Shown here in pieces: positions 7,052 through 16,591 of a stretch of 51,335 nucleotides of DNA (the first letter of the stretch is position 1; every line of letters starts with the position of its first letter). The position numbers and the translations under genes are program-made. The stretch spans positions 1 to 51,335 of the forward strand of contig CAZDGN010000011.1 of assembly GCA_964505265.1 (NCBI GenBank), written 5' to 3'. The stretch is from CAILUF01 sp964505265 (lineage in GTDB: Bacteria > Pseudomonadota > Alphaproteobacteria > Rickettsiales > UBA1997). Under the pieces are notes generated by a model. The model saw nothing but the letters and a program-made list of their open reading frames with translations, was not told where the DNA came from and did no database searches.

Positions 7052-8371
7052 ATGGTTTATTTACCGCATTGGCCGATTCCTTCGACACTTGGCAAAAAAA
7101 CAATTGATTTTGAAACGGTTTTTGAAAGAGCTAAAATTGTTTTAAATAGACTTGGCAATCCACACCAAAAAATACCTCCCGTTATTCATATCGCAGGCAC
7201 TAACGGCAAAGGGTCAACTTCAAATATGGTCGCTAAAATTTTTCAATCACACAATTACAAGGTTCATCTTTATACCTCCCCTCACCTTCATAATTGCAAC
7301 GAAAGAATCGTAATTAATGGCGAAATGATTTCAGATGCCGATTTATATTTATGCCTTGAAGAGGTTCGACTTGCAAGTTATGGTGTCGATTTAACCTTTA
7401 TGGAAGGCTTTACCATTGGTGCTTTCGTGGCATTTGCAAAATTTCCTGCCGATATTTTAGTTTTAGAATGTGGAATGGGTGCAAGAATTGACATTACCAA
7501 CATTGTTGAAAATAAAATTGCCAGCATCATAACTTCAATTTCACTAGATCACCAAGAATATTTAGGCAATAGTTTAGAAGAAATCGCTTTACAAAAATGC
7601 TATGTTGCCAAGGCTTTCGTTCCTTTAATTGTAAGTCCTCAAGCTCATAATGTCAGAAATATAATTCATAATTTTGCTCAAGCAATTAATGCCCCGATTT
7701 ATCAATATGGCGATGATTTTTTTGTCGAAAAAATCATCGATGAAGACAATAAAATCAGTGGTAATTTTAATTTTTATTGGAATGATGAATTATTGTTGCC
7801 AAATTTAAATTCGCCAAATTTACTTGGCGATCATCAATATTATAATTGTGCCTCGGGAATTGCTTGCGCCATGGCTTTAAGCGATAAATATAATTTCAAC
7901 AATGAAGATATAAATCGTGCAATTTCTTCAGTAAAATGGCCAAGTAGACTTGAAAAAATTGAGAATAATTTATTAAATTTACTCAAAAATTCTCAAAGCG
8001 AAATTTGGATTGATGGCGCTCACAACGAGGGTGGCGCTTTTGTTTTAAATCAATGGCTTGAATCTCAAAGCTTGAAAAAAAACTATGTTCTTTGTGGTTT
8101 TAGCAAGGGCAAATGCAAGATAAATTTTTTAAATAAATTTAATACTAAAATTACAAAACTTGTTGCTATAAGAGTAGATATGGAGCCATATCCTGAGGAA
8201 AGCCAAGTTATATGCGAAATTGCCAGAAAAAATAATCTTGAAATTATTGATGGCGAAAACTTATTTGAAGCAGTTAAATTAATTTCTCAAATTAATGGCG
8301 ATGAAGCGGTTAGAATTATAATTTGCGGATCGCTTCATTTGGCAAGAGATGTTAAGAGCTATAATCGCTAA
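7052..8371 (+). CDS. folC: folylpolyglutamate/dihydrofolate synthase
   Basis: A 439-residue Mur-ligase-like enzyme that adds glutamate to dihydropteroate and folates. The ATP loop HIAGTNGKGSTS is near residues 46-57, followed by TSPHLHNCNERI, the DITNI segment, SLDHQEYLG and the C-terminal domain with WIDGAHNEGG. Length and motif order are normal. It is transcribed away from the porin across a 60-bp divergent region and ends ten bases from convergent dadA. The N-terminal PHWP segment is typical of alphaproteobacterial FolC and supports this start. Confidence 0.95.
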   Translation: MVYLPHWPIPSTLGKKTIDFETVFERAKIVLNRLGNPHQKIPPVIHIAGTNGKGSTSNMVAKIFQSHNYKVHLYTSPHLHNCNERIVINGEMISDADLYLCLEEVRLASYGVDLTFMEGFTIGAFVAFAKFPADILVLECGMGARIDITNIVENKIASIITSISLDHQEYLGNSLEEIALQKCYVAKAFVPLIVSPQAHNVRNIIHNFAQAINAPIYQYGDDFFVEKIIDEDNKISGNFNFYWNDELLLPNLNSPNLLGDHQYYNCASGIACAMALSDKYNFNNEDINRAISSVKWPSRLEKIENNLLNLLKNSQSEIWIDGAHNEGGAFVLNQWLESQSLKKNYVLCGFSKGKCKINFLNKFNTKITKLVAIRVDMEPYPEESQVICEIARKNNLEIIDGENLFEAVKLISQINGDEAVRIIICGSLHLARDVKSYNR

Positions 8372-8380
8372 ATTAATAAT

Positions 8381-9673
8381 TTAAACTTTAAAAATATGTT
8401 TTAGATCATCTATTAAAAAATTAAAATCTTTTTGATGATTACCTTTAATTTCGCTAGCAATGATATTGGCAGAAGCCAATGAATTCGTCCAGCCTAATGA
8501 TCCGTGTCCAACATTTAAATATAAATTTTCAAGACCATTAACCACCCCAATTAAGGGTGTTGAGTTGAAGCGATATGGTCGAAAAGATGACCATTCTTTA
8601 ACCTTTGAAATATCGCCATATCCTGAAAAGCATTCTTTGATATTTTTATGTAAAAAATTAAGATTTTTCTTAGAAATTTTGGCATCAAATTTGCCAATTT
8701 CAACAGTTCCCGCAACTCTAAAAATATTACCAATGCGTGAATATACAATTTTATTTTGATTATCAGTAAGGCTAATATTTGGAGCTAAAAAATCTTGATT
8801 ATCGCACTCAATTGATAGGCTGTATCCCTTAACAGGATAAATTCCGTGTTGAATTTTTATGCCATTTAGTAAATGCAACGAACCAGCCCCGAGGCAATAA
8901 ATATAACGGTCAGCATAAAAAACCTTTTTATCAGTATTAATTCCTGTAATTTTTTCGTAATTAGTAAAAAGATTTTTAATGTGATGTTCAAAATGAAATT
9001 TAACCCCATATTTTTTTTTGCAAATCGATGCCAAAATATTAACAAATTTATTGCAATCGCCGCTTTTATCGGCAGGAAAATATATTGACCCGTAAAGATT
9101 TTTTTGATTGTATAATTTTTCTAAACAAGGTTCAATTTTAATGGTTTCTTCACTATCAAATGCATGAAATTTTATGGCAGAATTATGAAATTTTTCAAGC
9201 CGGTTATAATCTTCATCGAATAATTTTTTATTGCGATAAAAATGTAAAATTCCAGAATTTTTTAAATTAAATTTATCACCATTTTCGAACTCAACCTCCT
9301 CCTTTAAAAGATCTTCCATTAAATGCTTAGAATTATTAGAAATTTTAAAAATATTTTTGCTAATTTTTAATAATTTTTCATTGCTTGAATTTTTTAAAAA
9401 ATTATAAAACCAACGATAAAATTCTTTATTGTTAAAATCATTAATGGTGGTATGTGAATAAGGATTAAAGCTACCTTTAATTAGTGAAAAAATCGATGAT
9501 TTTTTTGACCAGGGTTCTATATGAGAATAGCTTAACTGCCCGCCATTTGCATAAGAACAGCCTTCACCAACATTATCAGACATCTCGATAACTTCAACTT
9601 CATAACCTGATTTTGCTAAATAATAAGCGGTGGTAACTCCAATTACACCTGCTCCTAAAACTATTACTTTCAT
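8381..9673 (-). CDS. dadA: D-amino acid dehydrogenase (DadA-like FAD oxidoreductase)
   Basis: A 430-residue flavoprotein of the DAO/DadA family that oxidises D-amino acids (classically D-alanine) and passes electrons to the respiratory chain. The FAD loop GAGVIGVTTAYYLAKSG is at residues 7-23. ANGGQLSYSHIEPW follows near 43, a strong DadA signature, and NVGHGSLGWTNSLAS near the C-terminus. Length is typical. No alanine racemase is adjacent. It shares a 54-bp divergent region with addB, so the two may have back-to-back promoters. Substrate range is unknown. Confidence 0.88.
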   Translation of the reverse strand: MKVIVLGAGVIGVTTAYYLAKSGYEVEVIEMSDNVGEGCSYANGGQLSYSHIEPWSKKSSIFSLIKGSFNPYSHTTINDFNNKEFYRWFYNFLKNSSNEKLLKISKNIFKISNNSKHLMEDLLKEEVEFENGDKFNLKNSGILHFYRNKKLFDEDYNRLEKFHNSAIKFHAFDSEETIKIEPCLEKLYNQKNLYGSIYFPADKSGDCNKFVNILASICKKKYGVKFHFEHHIKNLFTNYEKITGINTDKKVFYADRYIYCLGAGSLHLLNGIKIQHGIYPVKGYSLSIECDNQDFLAPNISLTDNQNKIVYSRIGNIFRVAGTVEIGKFDAKISKKNLNFLHKNIKECFSGYGDISKVKEWSSFRPYRFNSTPLIGVVNGLENLYLNVGHGSLGWTNSLASANIIASEIKGNHQKDFNFLIDDLKHIFKV

Positions 9674-9727
9674 TTCAAAAAAGAAATATTAAAATTAAAA
9701 ATTAAACCAGTTTTTTCGAAAAAAATA

Positions 9728-12508
9728 ATGAAAAATATCTATAATATTCCATCAAATTATCATTTTATCAATTCGCTTTCGCATTTTGTTATCAATAATT
9801 TTAACTATAAATTTTCAGAATTAAAGATATTTTTACCAAATCAACGATTATTAAGGAAATTCAGGGAAAGCCTTGATAAATCAATGATTGTAGAAGTAAA
9901 TCAAATAAAAATTAAAGCCATCTCAGAATTATCAATTAATGATTTTTACGATTTTTTACCTAATAAATTAATTGAAAACATAATTCAAGAAATTAATCAA
10001 ATTAAAATTTTAAATAAAATTGATGCAATTTTTTTTATTTTAAAAGAATTTTCAAACCAAGAAAAATTAAAAGAAATTACCAAAAATCCAAGTTTTGCTA
10101 AGAAATATAAAATTGCTAAAAATATTTTTGAAATTATTAATGAAATCCATCTTAATCAAGTTGATTTATCGAAGGTTTTGGCATTGCAAAACAATTCAGA
10201 TTATGCTTTTGACGAACAGCTTACCGTGGATTTCTTTGTAAATTTTTTTCTTGATACTCAAAAAAAATTGGCATTAAAAAATCTGATGCTTCCAACTCAA
10301 TATCATAATTTTTTAATACAAAAATATGTCGAAATTCTTGAAAAATCTGAAACATTAAACATCAAGCAAAACCTTGTCATAGCTGGCTCTACTGGCAGTA
10401 TAAAATCAAGCCAACAATTAATTAAAGCCATTAAAAATTACAAATTTGGTAAGGTATTTTTTTATGGTTTCAATAATTTTTTAGATTTAAATTTAAATAA
10501 AATTTCAGAAATTCACCCACAATTTTATTTAACAAAATTAATCGAATTTTTAGAAATAGATTTTAAGGAAATTCAAAATTACAAACAAACTCAATTTCAA
10601 TCCTCTATAGACTCAAGAGTTGATTTTTTTAATAAAATTTATCATTTTGATAACAAAAATATCATTAAAATTGACGAAGTTTTAACCAAGGATTTAACCA
10701 CTAATGTCGAGTTGTTTGAAGCACAAAATCAAATGATTGAAGCTAAGTTTATTGCTAAAATTTGCCAAGAAAATTCCAAAAATTCTAACTTAAAAATCGG
10801 AATTATTGTAAATAATCAAAATTTAAAATTAATTTTAAAAAATTATTTAAGACAATATAAAATCTTGTTTAACGATACATCATCTCAAGACTCTTCAAAT
10901 CTAGAATTGTTAAATTTTTTTGAATTAATTTTTGTCAATAAATTTGAAGAATTTAATTCGCATAATTTTTTAAGCCTGCTAAAACATTCAATTTTTAAAA
11001 AGAATTTTGATGTAGATTTAATTAATAATTTCGAAATTGATATTTTACGACAAGAAAGAGCAGATCTTGGACTAGAAGGATTGTTTGCTAAAATTAAAAA
11101 CACTAAATATCAAAAATTCATCGAAGAAATTTTTCATAATCTTCCAAAAAATAAAAATCTAAAATCATTAATCAAATCATTAGAATATTTTGCCAATGAT
11201 GATTTTAATAATTTACTTAATAAATCAAAAGCCGGCAATGAAATAGCTGATTTTCTTAGAAATTTACAAAAAATTTTTGGTGCCGATTTTGTTTTTGAAA
11301 ATCTCGATGACTTAAAAATTTTATTTGGCGAAATTTCTTATTTTGAAAAGAATGATCCTGATGCAAAAATTGAGATATTAACACCAATTGAAGCGAGAAA
11401 TTTAAGCTTTGATATTGTTATAGTATCATCACTTAATCAAGATGATTTTCCATCAAGTCCCAGTCATGATTGGATCGGCAATAAAATCAAAAAGGAGCTG
11501 GGAATTTATAAGGTTTTGCAAAAAATTGGGCAAAATAATTTTGATTTTTGTAATTATTTAGCCAATTCTAAAATTATTCTCACCAATAGCCAAGGTTCGA
11601 TGGGAAAAGAATTGGTAGAGTCGGTTTTTTTAACTAAATTACAAACACATTTATTAAAAAATCAAATAACTCTTAATAAAACTAATTTCTATAACTTAAA
11701 ATTTTTTAACATCGACAAAAATAGAAAAATTTTTCTACAATATCCTTCGATAAATGTCGAAAAAAAATTTCTTCCAGTCAAATATTCAGCCACAGACATT
11801 GGCGATCTAATCGAAAATTCTTACGCAATTTATATTAAAAAAATTTTAAAATTAGAACCTTTAAAAATTATTGATTATCAGGCTTCTGCACCAGAGTTCG
11901 GCTCCTTTTTTCATAAGGCTTTAGAGCTATATGTTAATGACAATAATTTTACTAATTTTGAAAAGATTTTCGCCGAATATTTTACTTCAAAATTTGCAAA
12001 GATTACTTGGTTTCCCAAATTTTCTCGGATTTTTAACGATTTTTTAAAAGAAAATTTGGCTTTTGAAAATTCCAAAAATTTTACTGAATTGCCAATAGTA
12101 TTTTTCATTAACAACATTAAAATATCTGGAAAAATTGATAGAATTGCCATTATCGACAATAAAGTCCAAATTATCGATTACAAAACTGGCGAACCGCCTT
12201 CCAAAAAACAAGTTCTTTCAGGTAAGAATCCGCAATTAATAATTTATGCTTTGGGCTTGTCCAAAACCTTAACATCATCACAAAATATTGGTAAAATTAT
12301 TTATTGGAAATTAAAAATTAACGATAACAAACCCAAATCAATTCTGGATAAACCAGAGGAAATCAATATTATTCTCGATATTTGTCAAAATGAATTACAT
12401 AAAATTTTTGATTTTTATATGAGTGATAAAAATTATTTTTTTGCCACCAATAATATTGAAAATGATTATTTTCAAAACTTAAGCAGAATTCAAGAGTGGA
12501 AAAATTAG
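9728..12508 (+). CDS. addB: double-strand break repair protein AddB (alphaproteobacterial type)
   Basis: A 926-residue helicase/nuclease subunit. The N-terminal two thirds are a degenerate helicase scaffold, with ILTPIEARNLSFDIVIVSS resembling helicase motif regions. The C-terminus (about 690-926) holds a PD-(D/E)XK RecB-type nuclease: FGSFFHKALE near 727, then GKIDRIAI and IIDYKTG near 801-820. The four cysteines of the Fe-S cluster known in Bacillus AddB are not evident, as usual for alphaproteobacteria. AddB works with AddA, which is not in this window. It overlaps truA by 13 bases. Confidence 0.85.
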   Translation: MKNIYNIPSNYHFINSLSHFVINNFNYKFSELKIFLPNQRLLRKFRESLDKSMIVEVNQIKIKAISELSINDFYDFLPNKLIENIIQEINQIKILNKIDAIFFILKEFSNQEKLKEITKNPSFAKKYKIAKNIFEIINEIHLNQVDLSKVLALQNNSDYAFDEQLTVDFFVNFFLDTQKKLALKNLMLPTQYHNFLIQKYVEILEKSETLNIKQNLVIAGSTGSIKSSQQLIKAIKNYKFGKVFFYGFNNFLDLNLNKISEIHPQFYLTKLIEFLEIDFKEIQNYKQTQFQSSIDSRVDFFNKIYHFDNKNIIKIDEVLTKDLTTNVELFEAQNQMIEAKFIAKICQENSKNSNLKIGIIVNNQNLKLILKNYLRQYKILFNDTSSQDSSNLELLNFFELIFVNKFEEFNSHNFLSLLKHSIFKKNFDVDLINNFEIDILRQERADLGLEGLFAKIKNTKYQKFIEEIFHNLPKNKNLKSLIKSLEYFANDDFNNLLNKSKAGNEIADFLRNLQKIFGADFVFENLDDLKILFGEISYFEKNDPDAKIEILTPIEARNLSFDIVIVSSLNQDDFPSSPSHDWIGNKIKKELGIYKVLQKIGQNNFDFCNYLANSKIILTNSQGSMGKELVESVFLTKLQTHLLKNQITLNKTNFYNLKFFNIDKNRKIFLQYPSINVEKKFLPVKYSATDIGDLIENSYAIYIKKILKLEPLKIIDYQASAPEFGSFFHKALELYVNDNNFTNFEKIFAEYFTSKFAKITWFPKFSRIFNDFLKENLAFENSKNFTELPIVFFINNIKISGKIDRIAIIDNKVQIIDYKTGEPPSKKQVLSGKNPQLIIYALGLSKTLTSSQNIGKIIYWKLKINDNKPKSILDKPEEINIILDICQNELHKIFDFYMSDKNYFFATNNIENDYFQNLSRIQEWKN

Positions 12509-13260
12509 AATTATACAGATACAAATTAAATATTGAATATGATGGCAGTTTTTATTGCGGATTCCAAATGCAATATGAAGAAGGTTTAAAAACCATTGAA
12601 GGTGAATTATTGCGAAGCATTACAAATTTTGCCAATTATTCCACAAAAATTACCGCATCGGGTCGAACCGATGCAGGAGTTCACGCCATTTGCCAAACCA
12701 TAAATTTCGACTTACCAAAAAAATATAATTCTCACCAAATGATTATGGGTTTAAATTTTTATCTCAAAGAAGAAAATATTTGCGTATTAAGTGCTGATTT
12801 AGTTGATAAAAATTTTTCGGCAAGATTTGATGCAAAAATGCGACATTATCGGTATATTATCCTTAATCGTAAGGCTCCAGCGATTTTAGATAAAAATCGA
12901 TTATGGCATGTTGGAGGAAAAAAATTAGATATACAAGCGATGCAAAAAGCTGGAAATTATTTGCTTGGTGAACATGATTTTTCGGCTTTTCGCGATGCTC
13001 AATGCCAAGCCAAATCGCCAATTAAAACTATTGAAACCATTAAAATATTTGAAGATTCAAATGAAAAAATATTTATAGAAATAAGTGCCAAATCTTTTTT
13101 GCATCATATGGTAAGAAATATAGTTGGAACTTTATATTGGGTTGGAAGTGGAAAAATTAACGAGCAAGAAATTATAAAAATTCTGCAATCTAAAGATCGC
13201 GCAAAATCTGGACCAAATGCCCCAGCTTGTGGATTATATTTTTTGGCTAGCGATTATTAA
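12496..13260 (+). CDS. truA: tRNA pseudouridine synthase A
   Basis: A 254-residue enzyme forming pseudouridine at positions 38-40 of tRNA anticodon arms. The catalytic segment SGRTDAGVHA carries the essential Asp at residue 59. Other family markers are YDGSFYCGFQ, ARFDAKMRHYRY and SFLHHMVRNIVG. The start is GTG at 12496, inside the end of addB in another frame, suggesting translational coupling. Moving the start downstream would remove the first conserved beta strand. The stop abuts the stop of convergent trxB with no base between. Confidence 0.95.
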   Translation: MEKLELYRYKLNIEYDGSFYCGFQMQYEEGLKTIEGELLRSITNFANYSTKITASGRTDAGVHAICQTINFDLPKKYNSHQMIMGLNFYLKEENICVLSADLVDKNFSARFDAKMRHYRYIILNRKAPAILDKNRLWHVGGKKLDIQAMQKAGNYLLGEHDFSAFRDAQCQAKSPIKTIETIKIFEDSNEKIFIEISAKSFLHHMVRNIVGTLYWVGSGKINEQEIIKILQSKDRAKSGPNAPACGLYFLASDY

Positions 13261-14202
13261 TTAATGTGATAATATTTTTTCCACCTCAAGAGCAGCCATA
13301 CATCCAGTGCCAGCAGCGGTAATTGCTTGGCGATAAATTTTATCTTGAATGTCGCCAGCGGCAAAAACTCCTTTGATATTTGTGGCGGTTGAATTTGACT
13401 TGGTAATAATATAACCTTCATTATCGATTTCTAATCCAGTATTTTTGAAGATTTCAGAATTTGGCTTATGACCAATTGCAATAAATACCCCATCGATTTT
13501 CATTTCAAAAATTTTGCCTTCAACGGTGTTTTTGAGTTTAACACCAGTGACTGATTTTGGATTTTCAGAACCCAAAACTTCGTGAAGTTCACTATTCCAG
13601 ATTACTTGGATTTTTTTGTTGGAAAATAAGCGATCTTGCATAATTTTTTCGCCACGAAATTTATCGCGACGATGAACAACATAAACTTTTGAAGCATGAT
13701 TGGTAAGATAAATTGCTTCTTCGATGGCACTATTTCCGCCACCAACCACTATAACCTCTTTATTTTTGAAGAAAAAACCATCGCAAGTAGCGCAACCCGA
13801 AACTCCGTATCCTTGGAATTTTTTTTCTGATTCTAAACCTAGCCAACGAGCCTGGGCACCTGTGCAAATTATAACGGCATCGGCAATATATTGATCTCCA
13901 GATTCACCAATTAAAGTAAAAGGAGATTTGGCAAAATCAACTTTTGCAACATGATCGTAAATAATATTGGTGCCAACATGACGGGCTTGAGCCTCCATCT
14001 GCTCCATTAACCAAGGTCCTTGAATTGCCGAAGCAAAACCCGGATAGTTTTCAACATCGGTGGTGATAGTTAATTGTCCACCCGGTTGATTGCCATTAAT
14101 TAAAATTGGCTGAAGATTGGCTCTTGCACAATAGATTGCAGCACTATATCCAGCAGGACCCGAACCAATTATTGCAACTTTAGTTTTGTGTGTATTAGTC
14201 AT
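13261..14202 (-). CDS. trxB: thioredoxin reductase
   Basis: A 313-residue FAD/NADPH enzyme that reduces thioredoxin. The FAD loop IGSGPAGYSAA is near residue 12, the redox-active CATC at 137-140 and the NADPH loop VVGGGNSAIEE near 153. The terminal FAD segment AAGDIQD is followed by RQAITAAGTGC. All catalytic features are present and the length is normal. It is the last gene of coq9-cvpA-fabG-trxB, ten bases after fabG. Confidence 0.96.
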   Translation of the reverse strand: MTNTHKTKVAIIGSGPAGYSAAIYCARANLQPILINGNQPGGQLTITTDVENYPGFASAIQGPWLMEQMEAQARHVGTNIIYDHVAKVDFAKSPFTLIGESGDQYIADAVIICTGAQARWLGLESEKKFQGYGVSGCATCDGFFFKNKEVIVVGGGNSAIEEAIYLTNHASKVYVVHRRDKFRGEKIMQDRLFSNKKIQVIWNSELHEVLGSENPKSVTGVKLKNTVEGKIFEMKIDGVFIAIGHKPNSEIFKNTGLEIDNEGYIITKSNSTATNIKGVFAAGDIQDKIYRQAITAAGTGCMAALEVEKILSH

Positions 14203-14212
14203 AGTTTTTTAA

Positions 14213-14953
14213 TTAATTCATAAACATGCCACCATTGACATGTATTGTTGAGCCAGTAATGTAAGAAGCTTCTTGGCTTGATAAAAAGGCAACCGCATTA
14301 GCAATATCTTGGGCATCACCCATTCTTCCAGCAGGGATTTTTGACAAAATAGCAGTTTTTTGTTGATCATTTAAAATATCGGTCATTGGGCTTTGAATGA
14401 AACCCGGTGCCACACAATTGATGGTGATATTTCTTGAAGCCACTTCTTGAGCCATAGCTTTGGTCATACCAATCATACCAGATTTGGAAGCCACATAATT
14501 TGCTTGCCCAGGATTGCCAGTCAAGGCAACAACTGAAGCGATATTTATTATTCGACCATATTTATTTTTAATCATTTTTTTGATGGCATTGCGATTTAAA
14601 ATAAAAGTGGATTTTAAATTTACATTAACCACATTTTCAAAATCTTCAGTTTTCATTCTAAGTATTAAACTATCTTTAGTGATACCAGCATTGCAAATAA
14701 TTATGTCAATAGGTTTTTGATTAAGATTTTCGGCATTATCAAATAGTTCTTCAACTTGCTTTGTATCAGATAAATCGCAAGTCAAATATTTACAATCACC
14801 ATGAATTTCGCTGGCAAGCTGTTTAAGTTTCTCTTCTTTAGTTCCTGAAATAATAAGATTTGCCCCCAAATTGGCTAAAGTTTTAGCAATTGCACAGCCA
14901 ATTCCACCAGTTGCCCCGGTAACTAAGGCAGATTTTCCATTTAAATTAAACAT
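14213..14953 (-). CDS. fabG: 3-oxoacyl-ACP reductase FabG
   Basis: A 246-residue short-chain dehydrogenase that reduces beta-ketoacyl-ACP in fatty acid elongation. The NADPH loop TGATGGIG is at residues 12-19, NAG at 88-90, and the catalytic residues are Ser140, Tyr153 and Lys157 (YVASK). The C-terminal GSTIHVNGGMFM is standard for FabG. It begins four bases after cvpA and is followed by trxB. High similarity to FabG rather than other SDRs is judged from motifs and length only. Confidence 0.94.
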   Translation of the reverse strand: MFNLNGKSALVTGATGGIGCAIAKTLANLGANLIISGTKEEKLKQLASEIHGDCKYLTCDLSDTKQVEELFDNAENLNQKPIDIIICNAGITKDSLILRMKTEDFENVVNVNLKSTFILNRNAIKKMIKNKYGRIINIASVVALTGNPGQANYVASKSGMIGMTKAMAQEVASRNITINCVAPGFIQSPMTDILNDQQKTAILSKIPAGRMGDAQDIANAVAFLSSQEASYITGSTIHVNGGMFMN

Positions 14954-14957
14954 ATTT

Positions 14958-15716
14958 TTAGTTATTTATGATTTCAATTAATTTTTGCATTTTTTCAATG
15001 TCTTTTTTATCGTAACCAACATCACTTGGTTTTTTAGTTGGTTTAACAATTTTATTTTTATTATTCTCATCGTCAACCTGTTTTTTTACAATTATGTCAG
15101 AATCAATCTCATCTGCATAGTTACTTATAATTTCATTTTCAATTTTCGGTTTAACCACCTCGTCAATTTTAATGAGATCATCAACATTTTTTTTAGCTAT
15201 AGAAAAGAAGCCACGAACAACTGGATCAACTAGATCTCCAGATTTAGAAACTATACCAGATGAATAAGAATTTATATACCAAGAAGGCAAGCGGTATTTA
15301 TTTTTTGCTACAATTTTTTGCCCAAGAGCATAATCAAAAAAGCAATTATAAAGCGAATAAAGTGCTCCGAATATAATTAATGATTTTACAATTCCAAGTA
15401 AAATCCCAAGTGTGCGATTTAAATAAATATTCATCGAATCACTTAAATCATTAGCTAAACGCATTGTTGAAAATAGAAAAACTACAAAAGTAAAAACAAA
15501 AAGACCAATGCGAATTGAAATATTCATAACCAATTTGCTATCAAAAAAACTAGCCATCAAATCGCATAAAATCGGTGATAACAAATAAGAAATTGCAAAA
15601 GATAAGACCCAATTAATTAGTGAAAAAAATTCCTTTACAATGCCGCGATAAAATGCTATTAAAACTATAACTGCACTAATAACAAAAAATATAAAGTCGA
15701 ATGTAGTAAAAGTCAT
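14958..15716 (-). CDS. cvpA: CvpA family inner-membrane protein
   Basis: A 252-residue protein with four predicted membrane helices in the first ~135 residues, including the family pattern of a short FYRGIVKEFFSLINW loop after helix 1. A Lys/Asp-rich soluble tail of about 100 residues follows. CvpA proteins are linked to colicin V export and envelope homeostasis in other bacteria; the molecular role is not established. It sits between coq9 and fabG, four and ten bases away, in one operon. Confidence 0.8.
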   Translation of the reverse strand: MTFTTFDFIFFVISAVIVLIAFYRGIVKEFFSLINWVLSFAISYLLSPILCDLMASFFDSKLVMNISIRIGLFVFTFVVFLFSTMRLANDLSDSMNIYLNRTLGILLGIVKSLIIFGALYSLYNCFFDYALGQKIVAKNKYRLPSWYINSYSSGIVSKSGDLVDPVVRGFFSIAKKNVDDLIKIDEVVKPKIENEIISNYADEIDSDIIVKKQVDDENNKNKIVKPTKKPSDVGYDKKDIEKMQKLIEIINN

Positions 15717-15726
15717 TTTTTTGAAA

Positions 15727-16479
15727 TTATTTATTAAAAAGACGAATAAAAGGTAAGTTTTTAACTATGGATTTTAAATCTAAAATATTGTGATTTGAAT
15801 CAAAGACTATATCATCAATTTTATTAGAAAAATTTATAATTTTGGTTTTAGCTTTTATTTTATATTCATTGAATTTTAAAATCTTTTCTATCTCTTTATC
15901 AATAAATTTTTGAGTATTAATATGATTTGTCGAATTATCATTTAAAAAATACATAAAACTTCTAATTAAAATCTTGGATAAGATAATTCTTTTACTGTAA
16001 AAATTAAAATCACTTGATTTATCATTACATAACTTCCATAAATAATCTGCAACAAAATATACCTCTTTAAAGGCTTGATTTATAGGCTTTAAACCGCATT
16101 GATTAAAATCATTTAATGGGTTTTTTGGAACCAAATAAAAATTTAACAATCTTTTAAATGCATCCTTATTATTTTCATCAATTTTAAGTAATTGAAAAAT
16201 TAGATAATTAATTTTGGCATTAAGTTTTAAGCCATTAAAATCGAGGTTTTTAATTGAAATTTCAGCTAGGGTTTCACAACGATTTTTACTAATAAAACTA
16301 ATTAATGAGTAAATTCCATCTTCAAAAATTATTGGCATTTGATTCGGCAAAACCTCTTGATTGGGAAAAGTTTTTTTTATGGCAAACTCAATGGCTGAGT
16401 CGTTCCACCCTTCAAAAACTGATATTTCCAAGAAATTTTTTAAAATTTTTAATTTTATTTCGTCGCTATCAATAATCAC
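15727..16479 (-). CDS. COQ9 family protein (ubiquinone biosynthesis)
   Basis: A 250-residue protein. Residues 18-32 (VFEGWNDSAIEFAIK) match the start of alphaproteobacterial/mitochondrial COQ9. The C-terminal lipid-binding domain is recognisable in the SSDFNFYSKRIILSKI stretch (around 156) followed by FLNDNSTNHINTQKFIDKEI. COQ9 binds isoprenoid lipid and assists COQ7-dependent hydroxylation in quinone synthesis. It is the first gene of the operon with cvpA, fabG and trxB. It is more divergent than usual, and the final helix is Lys/Asn-rich. Confidence 0.78.
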   Translation of the reverse strand: MIIDSDEIKLKILKNFLEISVFEGWNDSAIEFAIKKTFPNQEVLPNQMPIIFEDGIYSLISFISKNRCETLAEISIKNLDFNGLKLNAKINYLIFQLLKIDENNKDAFKRLLNFYLVPKNPLNDFNQCGLKPINQAFKEVYFVADYLWKLCNDKSSDFNFYSKRIILSKILIRSFMYFLNDNSTNHINTQKFIDKEIEKILKFNEYKIKAKTKIINFSNKIDDIVFDSNHNILDLKSIVKNLPFIRLFNK

Positions 16480-16591
16480 AAATAAATATTTAACATTTAA
16501 AAAAAGATTTTATAATTAATTTTCATAATTAAATTTATAATGCTATATAAAGTAATTTTTTTATTTTTAATCTCAATATTTTATTTATAAA

